From assembly GCA_009911195.1 (NCBI GenBank), contig QXWV01000053.1:42380-106379 (forward strand): a DNA stretch of 64,000 nt. The letters are read 5' to 3'. The number at the start of each line of letters is the position of its first letter. Within the stretch, counting starts at the first letter, position 1. Shown here piece after piece: positions 27,857 through 36,301 of this stretch. Position numbers and translations under genes: made by a program. A model generated the notes under the pieces. The model did not search any database. It was not told where the DNA came from and saw only the letters and a list, made by a program, of their open reading frames with translations. The stretch is from Lachnospiraceae bacterium. Lineage in GTDB: Bacteria > Bacillota > Clostridia > Lachnospirales > Lachnospiraceae.

Positions 27857-27944
27857 ACTGCCATAAATGGCGAAACTCTACAACATAATATCATATGCAT
27901 TTCCTTCATATGGCAAATATTGTATATTCCGCTTTTATGGCAGT
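27857..27944. repeat. Inverted repeat in the dehydrogenase / ROK intergenic region
   Basis: ACTGCCATAAA (27857-27867) and TTTATGGCAGT (27934-27944) are perfect inverted copies separated by 66 bases that contain two CATATG palindromes. It lies just after the ROK regulator stop and 170 bases upstream of the dehydrogenase start. It may be an operator pair or a small palindromic repeat; there is no T tract to support a terminator. Confidence 0.4.
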
Positions 27945-27966
27945 CTATTCAATGTGCTGGCAATCA

Positions 27967-29094
27967 TTATAAAGTTTTCCAGAATTCGTGTACAAACGGC
28001 AAGGCGCTCCCCAGCGCCAGGGCGTCTTTTTTTACTTTACATACCCTAAGGTAATCCGCGTTATCCTCAAACGTATTCCTCTCCGCCGCCAGCCTTTTCA
28101 ACTCATCCATGTATTTCTCCAGATGCGCGCCCACATAGCCGCCAAGGATTACTTTGCAGTCAAAAAGCATCCTGATATTATTAACAGCAATGGAAAGGTA
28201 ATGCAGATATTCCTTCCATATTTCCCTGCATTTTTCATCCCCTTCATCAAGCTGCTGGAAAAACATGGCCAAATCCCCTTCGTACTGCCCCGATAAGAGC
28301 GTGGCATTACAATACACCTCAAAGCAGCCCTGCTGCCCACAGTAACACTCCCCTCCGCCTGGCAGCACTGTCATATGCCCGATTTCCCCGCTTCTGGGGC
28401 TTTCCCCTTTGTATACTTTGTGGTCGATTAAAATTGAGCCGCCGATATTATTGCTTAAGCTAATATAAAATGCATCCGTCAATTCTTCGCTTTGGGAAAT
28501 TTCCGCATATCCCCCCGCATCCGCATCGTTATACAATCTGCACGAATACGGAATATATTTTCCCAGTTCTTCCGCCGTCATCCCCGTAAACTTAAGAATC
28601 TCCCCATAGAAAACCTTCTTCTGGTCTTCGGTAATCAGCCCCGGAACGGCAATGCCAACCCCCATCACCGCATCATTTTCAATATCACTGGCTTTTACCG
28701 CTTCCTCCACCAGCCTTCCCAATTCCCTTTTATAACTATCTTCCTGGGAAAAAGCAAGGCGCACCCTTTTTTCATATATCAAATCGCCATTTAAATCTAT
28801 AACAATTACTGTAATGTGGTTCTTCGTCAAGTCAATCCCTACTGCCACCCGGTTCTTTTTAAGAATGGAAAATGCCTTTGCCCGCCTTCCGCCGGTATGC
28901 CCGAAAGTACCGCTTTCATAAATCAGCCCCATTCCTAATAATTCATCCACATTCTGCTTAATTGTGGGCCTGCTCAACTGAAGTTCATAAGAAAGGGCCG
29001 AACTGGAAATACTGCCGGCCTCACGGATTTTATTAAAAACCCGATTCCTGTTCTCATATTTTAAATCCAAGTAAATATTTGATTCCTTTTGCAT
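27967..29094 (-). CDS. ROK-family transcriptional regulator (NagC/XylR type)
   Basis: A 375-residue protein with an N-terminal winged helix (NRVFNKIREAGSISSSALSYELQLSRPTIKQNVDELLGMGLI), then a sugar-kinase-like ROK domain: VGIDLTKNHITVIVIDLNG (phosphate loop relative), GVGIAVPGLI, and the zinc motif ECYCGQQGCFEVYC. Such proteins repress sugar genes until a sugar or sugar phosphate binds. Likely targets are the dehydrogenase downstream or the nearby sugar operons (inference). Confidence 0.9.
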   Translation of the reverse strand: MQKESNIYLDLKYENRNRVFNKIREAGSISSSALSYELQLSRPTIKQNVDELLGMGLIYESGTFGHTGGRRAKAFSILKKNRVAVGIDLTKNHITVIVIDLNGDLIYEKRVRLAFSQEDSYKRELGRLVEEAVKASDIENDAVMGVGIAVPGLITEDQKKVFYGEILKFTGMTAEELGKYIPYSCRLYNDADAGGYAEISQSEELTDAFYISLSNNIGGSILIDHKVYKGESPRSGEIGHMTVLPGGGECYCGQQGCFEVYCNATLLSGQYEGDLAMFFQQLDEGDEKCREIWKEYLHYLSIAVNNIRMLFDCKVILGGYVGAHLEKYMDELKRLAAERNTFEDNADYLRVCKVKKDALALGSALPFVHEFWKTL

Positions 29095-29251
29095 ATCTGT
29101 TCCCTATTTTTTAACAGCTCTGATGCCTTCCCTGTCCTCTGCTACTTTATTTCGTATGTACATATTCCACAAATTATATATGTATTTTGACAAAGTAATT
29201 ATACTATCTGTTTTATCATTATGCAATTATACAATTCAAAAATTATCCCCC

Positions 29252-29632
29252 TTATTCATGAATCTCTATCGGAAGCCCATCCGGGTCATGGAAAAATGTC
29301 ATTTTTTTCCCTGTAAAATCATCCATTCTTATAGGTTCTGTTTCGATACCTTTTTCCCCCAGCCATTTTACCGTTTTTTCCACATCTTCCACATAAAACG
29401 CTATGTGCCGAAGCCCCAACGCTTCGGGATAGCTAAGCCTTTCCGGACAGTTTTTTATAATAAATAATTCAATTTCCTCATCCCCACATTTTAAATCGAT
29501 TTTGTAATCATCCCGCTCTTTTCTGTAGTTCTCCCGCACCACTTCAAATCCCAGCAAATCCACATAAAAATGCCTGGATTTTTCATAACTGCTCCCTATA
29601 ATCGCAACATGGTGTATTTTTTCAAATTTCAT
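29252..29632 (-). CDS. VOC (glyoxalase/bleomycin-resistance) family protein, YaeR-like
   Basis: A 126-residue single VOC domain: HHVAIIGSSYEKSRHFYVDLLGFEVV at the start, IELFII, then LRHIAFYVEDVEKTVKWLGEKGIE and a final FFHDPDGLPIEIHE. His8, His75-region and the final Glu are in the places of metal ligands. Resembles the YaeR/GloA2 subgroup; activity unknown. A good AGGAGG is at the start. Monocistronic. Confidence 0.85.
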   Translation of the reverse strand: MKFEKIHHVAIIGSSYEKSRHFYVDLLGFEVVRENYRKERDDYKIDLKCGDEEIELFIIKNCPERLSYPEALGLRHIAFYVEDVEKTVKWLGEKGIETEPIRMDDFTGKKMTFFHDPDGLPIEIHE

Positions 29633-29720
29633 AGCTTCCTCCTTTTTATTTATTCGTTTTGTATTTACCTATATTAGTTTACTACTAATAAATTTCTTTA
29701 AGCAATATTTTTTATTATAG

Positions 29721-29777
29721 AATTTTCATAGGCAGTACAGCAGGCAGAGTGTTTGGCCCATAAAAATTGATTTCCGT
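29721..29777. repeat. Shrunken relative of the 17.7-kb palindromic element
   Basis: AATTTTCATAGGCAG...CAGGCAGAGTGTTTGGCCCAT is followed directly by AAAAATTGATTTCCGTA. The first part matches the left arm and the second part the right end of the MITE-like element at 17709-18013, with the middle missing. The rest of the 380-bp gap 29633-30013 shows no gene; only GGAGG at 30003-30007 for the helicase gene is recognised. Confidence 0.55.
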
Positions 29778-30013
29778 ACCCCATCCAGCAAAAACATTGT
29801 ATTCAATAAAAATATCAGCTATACTAAAAGCAATAAACGAGATAAATGTACTACGCCGCATTCGCCAAAATATTCACCCGGTATTCCTTACCTGGCTCAT
29901 TCACAGCCCCTTGGCGCATTGTCCGCGTAAATAAGAGCGCACACGTCCATATTTGCATTACATAGCCACCCAGCAAGGCTGAGTTATAAAACCGTGTGCA
30001 AATGGAGGTAAAA

Positions 30014-33000
30014 ATGTACATAGGAGATTTACATATCCACTCCAGATATTCCAGGGCAACTAGCAAAGATTGTACGCCGGAATATCTGGATATGTGGGCA
30101 CGGAAAAAAGGAATTGATATTATAGGAACAGGAGATTTTACCCATCCAGCCTGGAGGGAAGAGCTGGCGGAAAAGCTGGAGCCGGCGGAGGATGGCCTGT
30201 ATGTGCTGAAAAAGGAATACCGGTTGGATGGGGCGTCCGGACACCAGCCTCGTTTTGTGGTAACCGGGGAAATCAGCTCCATCTATAAAAAAGGCGACCG
30301 GGTCAGGAAGGTGCACAGCCTTTTGCTCCTGCCTGGGCTGGAAGCGGCGGAGATACTTGCAAGACGGCTGGAACTAATCGGCAATATCCATTCCGACGGC
30401 CGGCCCATTCTTGGGCTTCCCTGCCATGATTTACTGGAAATTATGCTGGAGTCCTGCCCTACAGGGATTTATATACCCGCCCATATCTGGACGCCGCATT
30501 TTTCTTTGTTCGGCGCTTTTTCAGGATTCGACAAAATTGAAGACTGTTTTGAGGATTTAACGCCTCATATCCATGCCCTGGAAACGGGGCTTTCCTCCGA
30601 CCCGCCCATGAACTGGCGGGTGAGTGCGCTGGACCGGTTTAACCTCATTTCCAATTCCGATGCCCACTCACCAGCCAAACTGGGCAGAGAAGCAAATTTA
30701 TTTGACATAGAGCTTTCCTATCAAGGGCTTTCTGATGCCATCCAAAAAGGAAAAGGGCTGGCAGGCACAATAGAATTTTACCCGGAAGAGGGAAAATACC
30801 ATTTTGACGGGCATAGGAAATGTGGGCTATGCATCAGCCCCTCCGAGACAGCAAAATATGGGAACAAATGTCCGGCATGTGGGAAGAAAATCACCATTGG
30901 CGTCCTAAACCGGGTAGAACAACTGGCAGACCGTGGAGAAGATTTTGTCCCGCCAACAGGCCGTCCTTTTGAAAGCATAGTTCCCCTCTTAGAGGTAATT
31001 GCCGCATCCAAAGGAATTTCCCCTACAGGAAAAAAAGCCGTAGAACAATATGAACATATGACGAAAGTTCTTGGCCCTGAATTTACTATTTTGCGCCAGA
31101 TACCTGTGGAAGATATCCGGAAAATAGCCGGGCCTCTTATCGCGGAAGGAATTAGCAGGCTACGTCGAGGCCATGTAATGCGCACCCCCGGCTTTGATGG
31201 TGAATACGGAAAAATTGGCCTTCTGACCCCGGAAGACATCAGCAGCCTGGAAGGCCAAATCTCCCTTTTTACATCCGCTGAACTGCAAGAGCTAGGCAAA
31301 ACGCAAATGGCCAGGGAAAATCAGGCGAAAATGAAGGAAAACGCAGTTGACACTTTTACGCCACACCTTCAAAGCAAAAATGAGGAGGCACATCCCGTTC
31401 ATGCCTTAAATGTACGGCAACGGGCAGACTCATCTTCCTCCCATGCACCCAATTTGCAGCGTCAGGAAACTGCATGCCTTTTCCATGCGCTCAATTTGCA
31501 GCAACAGGCAGCCGTAGAACGAACCGGCCGCTGTATAGCGGTAATTGCCGGCCCTGGCGCCGGGAAGACAAGGACACTGGTTGAACGGCTGCATCATCTT
31601 TTAAAAGTACGGGAAATTCCGCCGGAGGAAATCACTGCCGTCACCTTCACCAACAAAGCGGCTGATGAAATGCTTTCCAGAATGCATGGAGCAGATACAT
31701 GGGGAAAACAGGAGGGCAAAACTCGGAAAGCAGAGGAAAAGACCTCTGTACAGATTGGAACATTCCATGCCATCTGCAATCGTTTCCTGGAAAGCACAGG
31801 GCTTTCTTTTATGGTAGCAGATAACGGGCTGCAAACGGAATTGGCCGAAAAAGCCCTTGCAGAATTTGAGAAAAAAGCTTCCCCCTCCGGCTTTCTAAGG
31901 GAGCTTTCCCTCATCAAAAATGGCCTTACGGAAGCTGACGAAAAGAACAGGAGAGTATATGAATTTTATCAAAAGCTGCTGCGGGAAGCCGGGGCTCTTG
32001 ACTATGATGACCTTCTTCTCGAAACATTAAAACTTTTAGAAGGCATTCCTGAAGGTGCGCCGGAAAGGAAATGTTTTTCCTATCTCCTTATTGATGAATT
32101 TCAGGATATCAATCCGCTTCAGTATCGGCTTGTAAAAGAATGGGGCTGTGGTGGGCGGGAATTATTTGTCATCGGAGACCCTGACCAGTCTATCTATGGT
32201 TTTCGTGGCTGCAATCCTGAAATTTTCCTGCGCCTGTCCGAAGAATATCCGGGTTCTGTTACTATCCGCCTGGAAGAAAATTACCGTTCCGCGCCAGATA
32301 TCCTGCAGGCCGCCCTTAGTGTAATCTCCCATAACAAGGGAAACAGGCGCAGGATGACCACGCATAAAATGCACAGGCATCCCATCCGCGTTGTATCGGC
32401 AGCGGATGAACGAAGGGAAGCTATTTTCGTAGCCAAAGAAATCAATCGGCAGATTGGCGGTATTGATATGCTGGATACGGAAGAAAATGAAACCGAAACT
32501 GGCAGCCCATGCCGGGGGTTTTCGGATATTGTTGTGCTTTACCGAACCCACAGGCAAGCAGCTTTGCTGGAAAAATGCCTTAGACAGGAAGGGATTCCCT
32601 ATCAAGTGGCCGGGCGGGAAGATTTTCTAACCGACCGGGAAATACGGACAACGCTGTATTTCTTTTACCATGTTCTATACCCCCAGGAAAAAGCGGCGGC
32701 GGAATTATGCCGCAGACTGCTTTTTCATTGGCTGAAAGAAGCACCTGAAGAGCAGTTTTCCCATCTTACCGAGAAATATCGGAAAAAGGTAAAGAAAAGC
32801 CGCCCCATAAAGCTACTTGAAGAGTGGTTTGGCGAGATTTCCTTTGAAAACGAAGATGCCATGAAGAAGCTGGCAAATATGTCCGTTCTTTATCCCACAA
32901 TGGAGGCATTTCTCCATACTCTTTCCTTTGGTGAAGACGGGGATGTGAGACGAAGCGGAGGAAGAATGTTCACTGCAGATGCTGTGACATTAATGACTCT

Positions 33001-33292
33001 GCATGGCTCCAAGGGACTGGAATTTCCACTTGTCTTTCTTTACGGAATAGACAAAGGGCATCTCCCCCTGGAATTTAGCAGCACGGACAAAGCTGCTTCC
33101 ATAGAAGAAGAACGCCGCCTATGCTATGTGGGTATGACCCGGGCAGAGGAGGAGCTTATTCTTGTTTGTGGACCAAACCCTTCCCAATTCCTGAAAGAAA
33201 TACCGGAACAATATATCAGGCAGGAGCACCCGGCACAGCCTGAAGAAGCGGCAGAAACGGCTGTCCAGATAAGTTTGTTTGAATTTATGTAA
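30014..33292 (+). CDS. EndoQ-like PHP nuclease fused to UvrD/Rep-type helicase
   Basis: A 1092-residue fusion. Residues 1-400: PHP domain starting MYIGDLHIHSRYSRATSKDC, GTGDFTHPAW, SNSDAHSP, with a zinc-finger (CGLC...CPACGKK, about residues 269-292) as in EndoQ, an endonuclease that nicks at deaminated bases. Residues 500-1092: superfamily 1 helicase with Walker A (IAGPGAGKT, about 512), VTFTNKAADEM, IDEFQDINP (about 690), GDPDQSIYGFRG, TLHGSKGLEFPLVF and VGMTRAEEEL. A linker joins them with three imperfect HALNLQQ-type repeats. ATG at 30014 follows GGAGG by 5 bases. Likely DNA repair of deaminated bases; cytoplasmic. Confidence 0.9.
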   Translation: MYIGDLHIHSRYSRATSKDCTPEYLDMWARKKGIDIIGTGDFTHPAWREELAEKLEPAEDGLYVLKKEYRLDGASGHQPRFVVTGEISSIYKKGDRVRKVHSLLLLPGLEAAEILARRLELIGNIHSDGRPILGLPCHDLLEIMLESCPTGIYIPAHIWTPHFSLFGAFSGFDKIEDCFEDLTPHIHALETGLSSDPPMNWRVSALDRFNLISNSDAHSPAKLGREANLFDIELSYQGLSDAIQKGKGLAGTIEFYPEEGKYHFDGHRKCGLCISPSETAKYGNKCPACGKKITIGVLNRVEQLADRGEDFVPPTGRPFESIVPLLEVIAASKGISPTGKKAVEQYEHMTKVLGPEFTILRQIPVEDIRKIAGPLIAEGISRLRRGHVMRTPGFDGEYGKIGLLTPEDISSLEGQISLFTSAELQELGKTQMARENQAKMKENAVDTFTPHLQSKNEEAHPVHALNVRQRADSSSSHAPNLQRQETACLFHALNLQQQAAVERTGRCIAVIAGPGAGKTRTLVERLHHLLKVREIPPEEITAVTFTNKAADEMLSRMHGADTWGKQEGKTRKAEEKTSVQIGTFHAICNRFLESTGLSFMVADNGLQTELAEKALAEFEKKASPSGFLRELSLIKNGLTEADEKNRRVYEFYQKLLREAGALDYDDLLLETLKLLEGIPEGAPERKCFSYLLIDEFQDINPLQYRLVKEWGCGGRELFVIGDPDQSIYGFRGCNPEIFLRLSEEYPGSVTIRLEENYRSAPDILQAALSVISHNKGNRRRMTTHKMHRHPIRVVSAADERREAIFVAKEINRQIGGIDMLDTEENETETGSPCRGFSDIVVLYRTHRQAALLEKCLRQEGIPYQVAGREDFLTDREIRTTLYFFYHVLYPQEKAAAELCRRLLFHWLKEAPEEQFSHLTEKYRKKVKKSRPIKLLEEWFGEISFENEDAMKKLANMSVLYPTMEAFLHTLSFGEDGDVRRSGGRMFTADAVTLMTLHGSKGLEFPLVFLYGIDKGHLPLEFSSTDKAASIEEERRLCYVGMTRAEEELILVCGPNPSQFLKEIPEQYIRQEHPAQPEEAAETAVQISLFEFM

Positions 33293-33354
33293 ATCATGGG
33301 GGGAATTGCAGGAAAGCAGATTGTTTAGAATTTTATATTACCTATTGGAATTCG

Positions 33355-33374
33355 GGTGTCAAAAGTTAGACACC
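33355..33374 (+). terminator. Hairpin after the helicase gene
   Basis: GGTGTC / GACACC with an 8-nt loop (AAAAGTTA) followed by ATTTTG, 62 bases after the helicase stop. The sequence resembles the GTGTCA...TGACAC palindromes at 36261 and 39691. The rest of the 33293-33522 gap holds only a ribosome site (GAAGGAG) for the next gene. Confidence 0.4.
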
Positions 33375-33522
33375 ATTTTGAACAAACACAAGGCAATCTT
33401 TTAAATTAGTTTACAAAGATAAGATGTGGTAGATGTTGGGTATAGGTTATTTAATTTGCTGGACACACGGCTTTTACAAAAACACGAAGCTGCAAAAGAA
33501 CATCATGAAGGAGAAGAAAGAT

Positions 33523-33840
33523 ATGAACATTAAAAAAGAACTTGAAAAGAAAGCAGGTATAGCAAATGGTATATATCTAAATGACACTGATATTGACCCA
33601 CTTACAATAAAGGCAGTTATGATAAATGAAGTTGTTCCCTCTGACCCCTTACAGGATTTTTATGGAAACCCCGATGCTGATTATCTGAAAACAACTATTC
33701 CTCTTTTGCAAGGGGCTGGTATTGAGGTTACTTCCATACAAGACATATTGCAAAAAGGTATCTATATCACAAATGCCGTCATATATAATGACAGGGGGAA
33801 ACATCTTAATCGAAAAATCAAAAGTAACAATGGCAACTGA
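33523..33840 (+). CDS. Uracil-DNA-glycosylase-like fragment (small, probably decayed)
   Basis: A 105-residue product from an ATG with GAAGGAG 9 bases upstream. The middle (IKAVMINEVVPSDPLQDFYGNPDADYLKTTIPLLQGAGIEVTSIQDIL ... GIYITNAV) resembles the first half of the small uracil-DNA glycosylase-like proteins of Clostridia; the second half is absent. After NAVIYND a different frame continues convincingly as GNILIEKSKVTMATEDIATM to a TAA at 33872, so the 3' end looks frameshifted or recombined. Function doubtful. Confidence 0.5.
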   Translation: MNIKKELEKKAGIANGIYLNDTDIDPLTIKAVMINEVVPSDPLQDFYGNPDADYLKTTIPLLQGAGIEVTSIQDILQKGIYITNAVIYNDRGKHLNRKIKSNNGN

Positions 33841-33892
33841 GGATATTGCAACTATGTTTGAAATAATCAAGTAAAACCCCTAACAAGATTTT

Positions 33893-33921
33893 GAAAGCCT
33901 GACCACCACTGTCAGGCTTTC
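33893..33921 (+). terminator. Rho-independent terminator
   Basis: A perfect 11-bp stem GAAAGCCTGAC / GTCAGGCTTTC with a 7-nt loop follows the glycosylase-like fragment, ending TTTCACTCTTT. Confidence 0.6.
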
Positions 33922-34195
33922 ACTCTTTGATGTAATAGCTAGACAGTGAAATCAGCTAATTATAAATCTTTTCTAAACATAGTTACTGCATGAAAGAATT
34001 ATCATTTTAAAATAATCCGACACGCAACGCCCCTTCTCGACATATAATGATAGTATAACCATCATGAAATATGAATATCGCAACGGGGTTTCCTACAAAA
34101 ATATTGAATACAAGCTGTCATTGCCCTCATAGCCTGGCCTTCTGACAGTTTTCCAGACTATAATGATAGGATATCCCCCTAATTTAAGGAGCAAA
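33922..34195 (+). promoter_or_regulatory. Upstream region of the bacteriohemerythrin gene
   Basis: No gene is seen. The box ATAATGATAG occurs twice, at about 34047-34056 and 34160-34169, each within a TATAAT. The second TATAAT (34159-34164) is 31 bases before the next ATG and is the probable -10; no good -35 is visible. AAGGAG lies 4 bases before the start at 34196. Confidence 0.4.
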
Positions 34196-35080
34196 ATGAA
34201 TAAAACAGCAGAGTGGAATAAACAATTTAACATTGGAGTTGCTTCTATCGACCATGCACATCAAAAACTTTTTTCCATTGTACGCAAACTGATTTATCTT
34301 AGCGAAGATGAGCACAACGGGCAATGGGCATGCGCTGAAGGCATTAAATACTTTAGAAATTATGCTATGGAACATTTCGCCGACGAAGAGGCATATATGC
34401 AATCTATCGGCTATAGCGGATATGAAATACACAAATATTTACATGATGATATGCGTTATAAAACACTTCCCGCCCTTGAAAAAGATTTATTGGAGTCCAA
34501 TTATTCGCAGGAATCTATCCATCATTTTCTTGGCATTTGCCTTGGATGGCTGACCGCCCATATCATGATTGAGGACTGCGCCATTACGGGAAAGATATCA
34601 AACAAATGGAAAAAAAATCATACAAAAGAAGATATGGAAGCACTGGAAAATGCCCTGGCCGATATGATACAAAAAATTTTCAGTCTACAAGCAGAAATTG
34701 TCAGTGAGCATTACAGTGGAGAACATTTTGGCAATAGCATTATTGTTCGATTAACATATCGCTCCAAAGACGGAAAAGCAACAAATATCTTTCTGATTTT
34801 TGAAGAAATCCTGGTATTACAGGCTGTCAGTTCTATGCTGGATATGCCATTAAAAAAAGTAGATAAGCTAGTCATAAATACTATCTGCCAAATCTCGCAG
34901 CAAATAGCGGTTCAAATAGGTGTACGTTTCCCCTTATTCTCTTCCCAAAACCAGTTAGAAAGCACTCATATTATGACAGAAGAACAATTCCTCCAGGAAT
35001 ATCTTAAGGAATATTTTGATTTTGGCCTATTATTCAATACTGGAAATGGGTATTTTGCTTTTTGTGCAACGCCGGGGTAA
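34196..35080 (+). CDS. Bacteriohemerythrin with an extra C-terminal domain
   Basis: A 294-residue protein. Residues 1-130 form a hemerythrin domain: AEWNKQFNIGVASIDHAHQKLF, HFADEEAYM, EIHKYLHDDM and LTAHIMIEDCAI supply the His/Glu/Asp ligands for a di-iron oxygen-binding site. Residues 150-294 are a second alpha/beta domain without clear identity; the pattern (IVRLTYRSKDGKATNIFLIF ... VINTICQISQQIAVQIG) is compatible with a CheX/CheC-like fold, which would suggest a link to chemotaxis. Most bacteriohemerythrins end after the first domain. Upstream ATG at 34163 lacks a ribosome site. Confidence 0.8.
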   Translation: MNKTAEWNKQFNIGVASIDHAHQKLFSIVRKLIYLSEDEHNGQWACAEGIKYFRNYAMEHFADEEAYMQSIGYSGYEIHKYLHDDMRYKTLPALEKDLLESNYSQESIHHFLGICLGWLTAHIMIEDCAITGKISNKWKKNHTKEDMEALENALADMIQKIFSLQAEIVSEHYSGEHFGNSIIVRLTYRSKDGKATNIFLIFEEILVLQAVSSMLDMPLKKVDKLVINTICQISQQIAVQIGVRFPLFSSQNQLESTHIMTEEQFLQEYLKEYFDFGLLFNTGNGYFAFCATPG

Positions 35081-35091
35081 TCCCGGCGTTG
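35067..35091 (+). terminator. Terminator overlapping the hemerythrin stop codon
   Basis: CAACGCCGGG / CCCGGCGTTG form a perfect 10-bp stem with a GTAAT loop that contains the stop codon. The following TATATTC is a weak T tract. Confidence 0.6.
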
Positions 35092-35103
35092 TATATTCAA
35101 ATC

Positions 35104-35223
35104 CTATCCGGATGCAACCTTACTTTCTTTCACTTCTTTAAGCAGCTTCTGGACTTCGAGGTGGTTAAAATTCATCCCGGAATACCCATCATCCATAACT
35201 TCTTTGATTTCATATATTAATGT
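35104..35223 (-). pseudogene. Serine recombinase N-terminal fragment
   Basis: The minus frame reads YEIKEVMDDGYSGMNFNHLE then VQKLLKEVKESKVASG and stops. DDGYSG-NF is the signature found after the catalytic N-terminal region of large serine recombinases (TndX/Tn4451 type). Only about 35 codons remain, with neither catalytic Ser nor the recombinase domain. Confidence 0.6.
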
Positions 35224-35661
35224 TTAAGAAAATTCTTTTTTAGCTAATACATTAATCCATTGCTCTCCTTCCCTGCTTTTGCGGACATCTTGTGTTAAAA
35301 AAATATCCTCTATCGAATAACCATTATTTATCATAAGATTATTTAATGTAGTTTCCTCATAATTAAAAAACAATCTGTCCTTATCAGTTCTTATTCCCTC
35401 TCCATATTTAAAAGAAGCATACAGTACCCCGTTTTCTCTCAACGCTTTCCAAAGTTGTTTTAATACTCCGCTTATTTCTGCAAAAGAAATATGCAAAAGA
35501 GAGGCACATGCCCATATTCCATCAAATTCCTCTTCAAACTGTAATTCCTCAAATTTTATACAATAAACTTCTTGCTTTATTAGCTTTCTGGCTTCTTCAC
35601 ATATTTTTCTTGAAGCATCCAGTGCAGTTACCTGGTATCCGGCATAATATTCTTTTTTTCT
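35224..35661 (-). pseudogene. SAM-dependent methyltransferase lacking its N-terminus
   Basis: The minus frame gives YYAGYQVTALDASRKICEEARKLI, FEELQFEEEFDGIWACASLLHI and LKQLWKALRENGVLYASFKYGEG, the second half of a class I methyltransferase (motifs II to V). The SAM-binding glycine motif that should precede GYQVTALDAS is missing; upstream the frame enters an A-rich run that joins an HNH-type gene. An internal ATG at 35496 could give only 90 residues. Confidence 0.7.
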
Positions 35662-35998
35662 TCACAACTTCTTTATCTGTACAGTCTTTTAAATAACTAA
35701 TAATATTTTCTTTCTTTTCTGAAGATTTCAATTGTGATATTTTCTGTAAATAAAGCACTAAATTTTCTAATGTATCCCGGGGACTCAAGTTCAAATGATA
35801 CTCAATTACCATATACCAGGCGTCTGCAATCATTTCATCAACTAAATCTTCATAAGTTATGTGGTCTCTACCCTCCAATACTTTAGAAAGAATCGCCTGA
35901 AACCAAAAAAATTTATAGCATTCACTTGTATTATCAAATATCCTGCTTAAATATTGAATTTCTATATTTTCTGAATATGGCAGTTGCATAAAAATCAC
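35597..35998 (-). pseudogene. HNH-endonuclease-type N-terminal fragment
   Basis: The 133-residue product begins MQLPYSENIEIQYLSRIFDN with WFQAILSKVLEG and MIADAWYMVIEYHLNLS, the N-terminal region that precedes the nuclease domain in a common group of HNH proteins. The HNH domain itself is absent: after KDCTDKEVVKKK the sequence runs into methyltransferase DNA in another frame. It is therefore a truncated gene joined to another truncated gene. A functional product is unlikely. Confidence 0.6.
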
Positions 35999-36179
35999 CT
36001 TCTAATTTTTTAACGATTTGTATTTTATGTTTTTATCTTGTCAGATTTACTTGTAAGCATTTTAGTTATACCATTTCACTTAATATTTTACTAGAAATCT
36101 CCTTTTAGATATGAAAAGCGGAGAACTATCACACCCCCCGCATTTTCCCGCCCTGTCCTTTTCTTCCATTACCAGAAAC

Positions 36180-36269
36180 TTACCCGCCCTCGGACACATA
36201 CCCTGGCGTCCCTCTCTCCTCCTCCAGCTTCACTAACTCCTCCATAGCCTTCAGCCCCCCTTGTGTCAA
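36180..36269 (-). pseudogene. spmA fragment, second (most decayed) copy
   Basis: The minus frame reads LTQGGLKAMEELVKLEEERG then TPGYVSEGG and a stop, matching the middle of SpmA (GLRAMEELAKLEAERGTPDYLSDG) and the copy at 39307-39699. Recognisable spmA-like DNA continues a little beyond the stop to about 36130. The rest of the 35999-36301 gap holds nothing else recognisable. Confidence 0.7.
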
Positions 36270-36282
36270 GTTAGTGACACAA
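36261..36282. repeat. Palindrome at island boundary (first)
   Basis: TTGTGTCA-AGTTAG-TGACACAA, perfect 8-bp arms, followed by AATTTTTTT. It lies exactly between an spmA fragment and the stop of the AAA ATPase gene, 20 bases away. Its counterpart lies at 39691-39712. It may be a recombination site or a bidirectional terminator. Confidence 0.6.
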
Positions 36283-36301
36283 AATTTTTTTATACCAAAA
36301 A

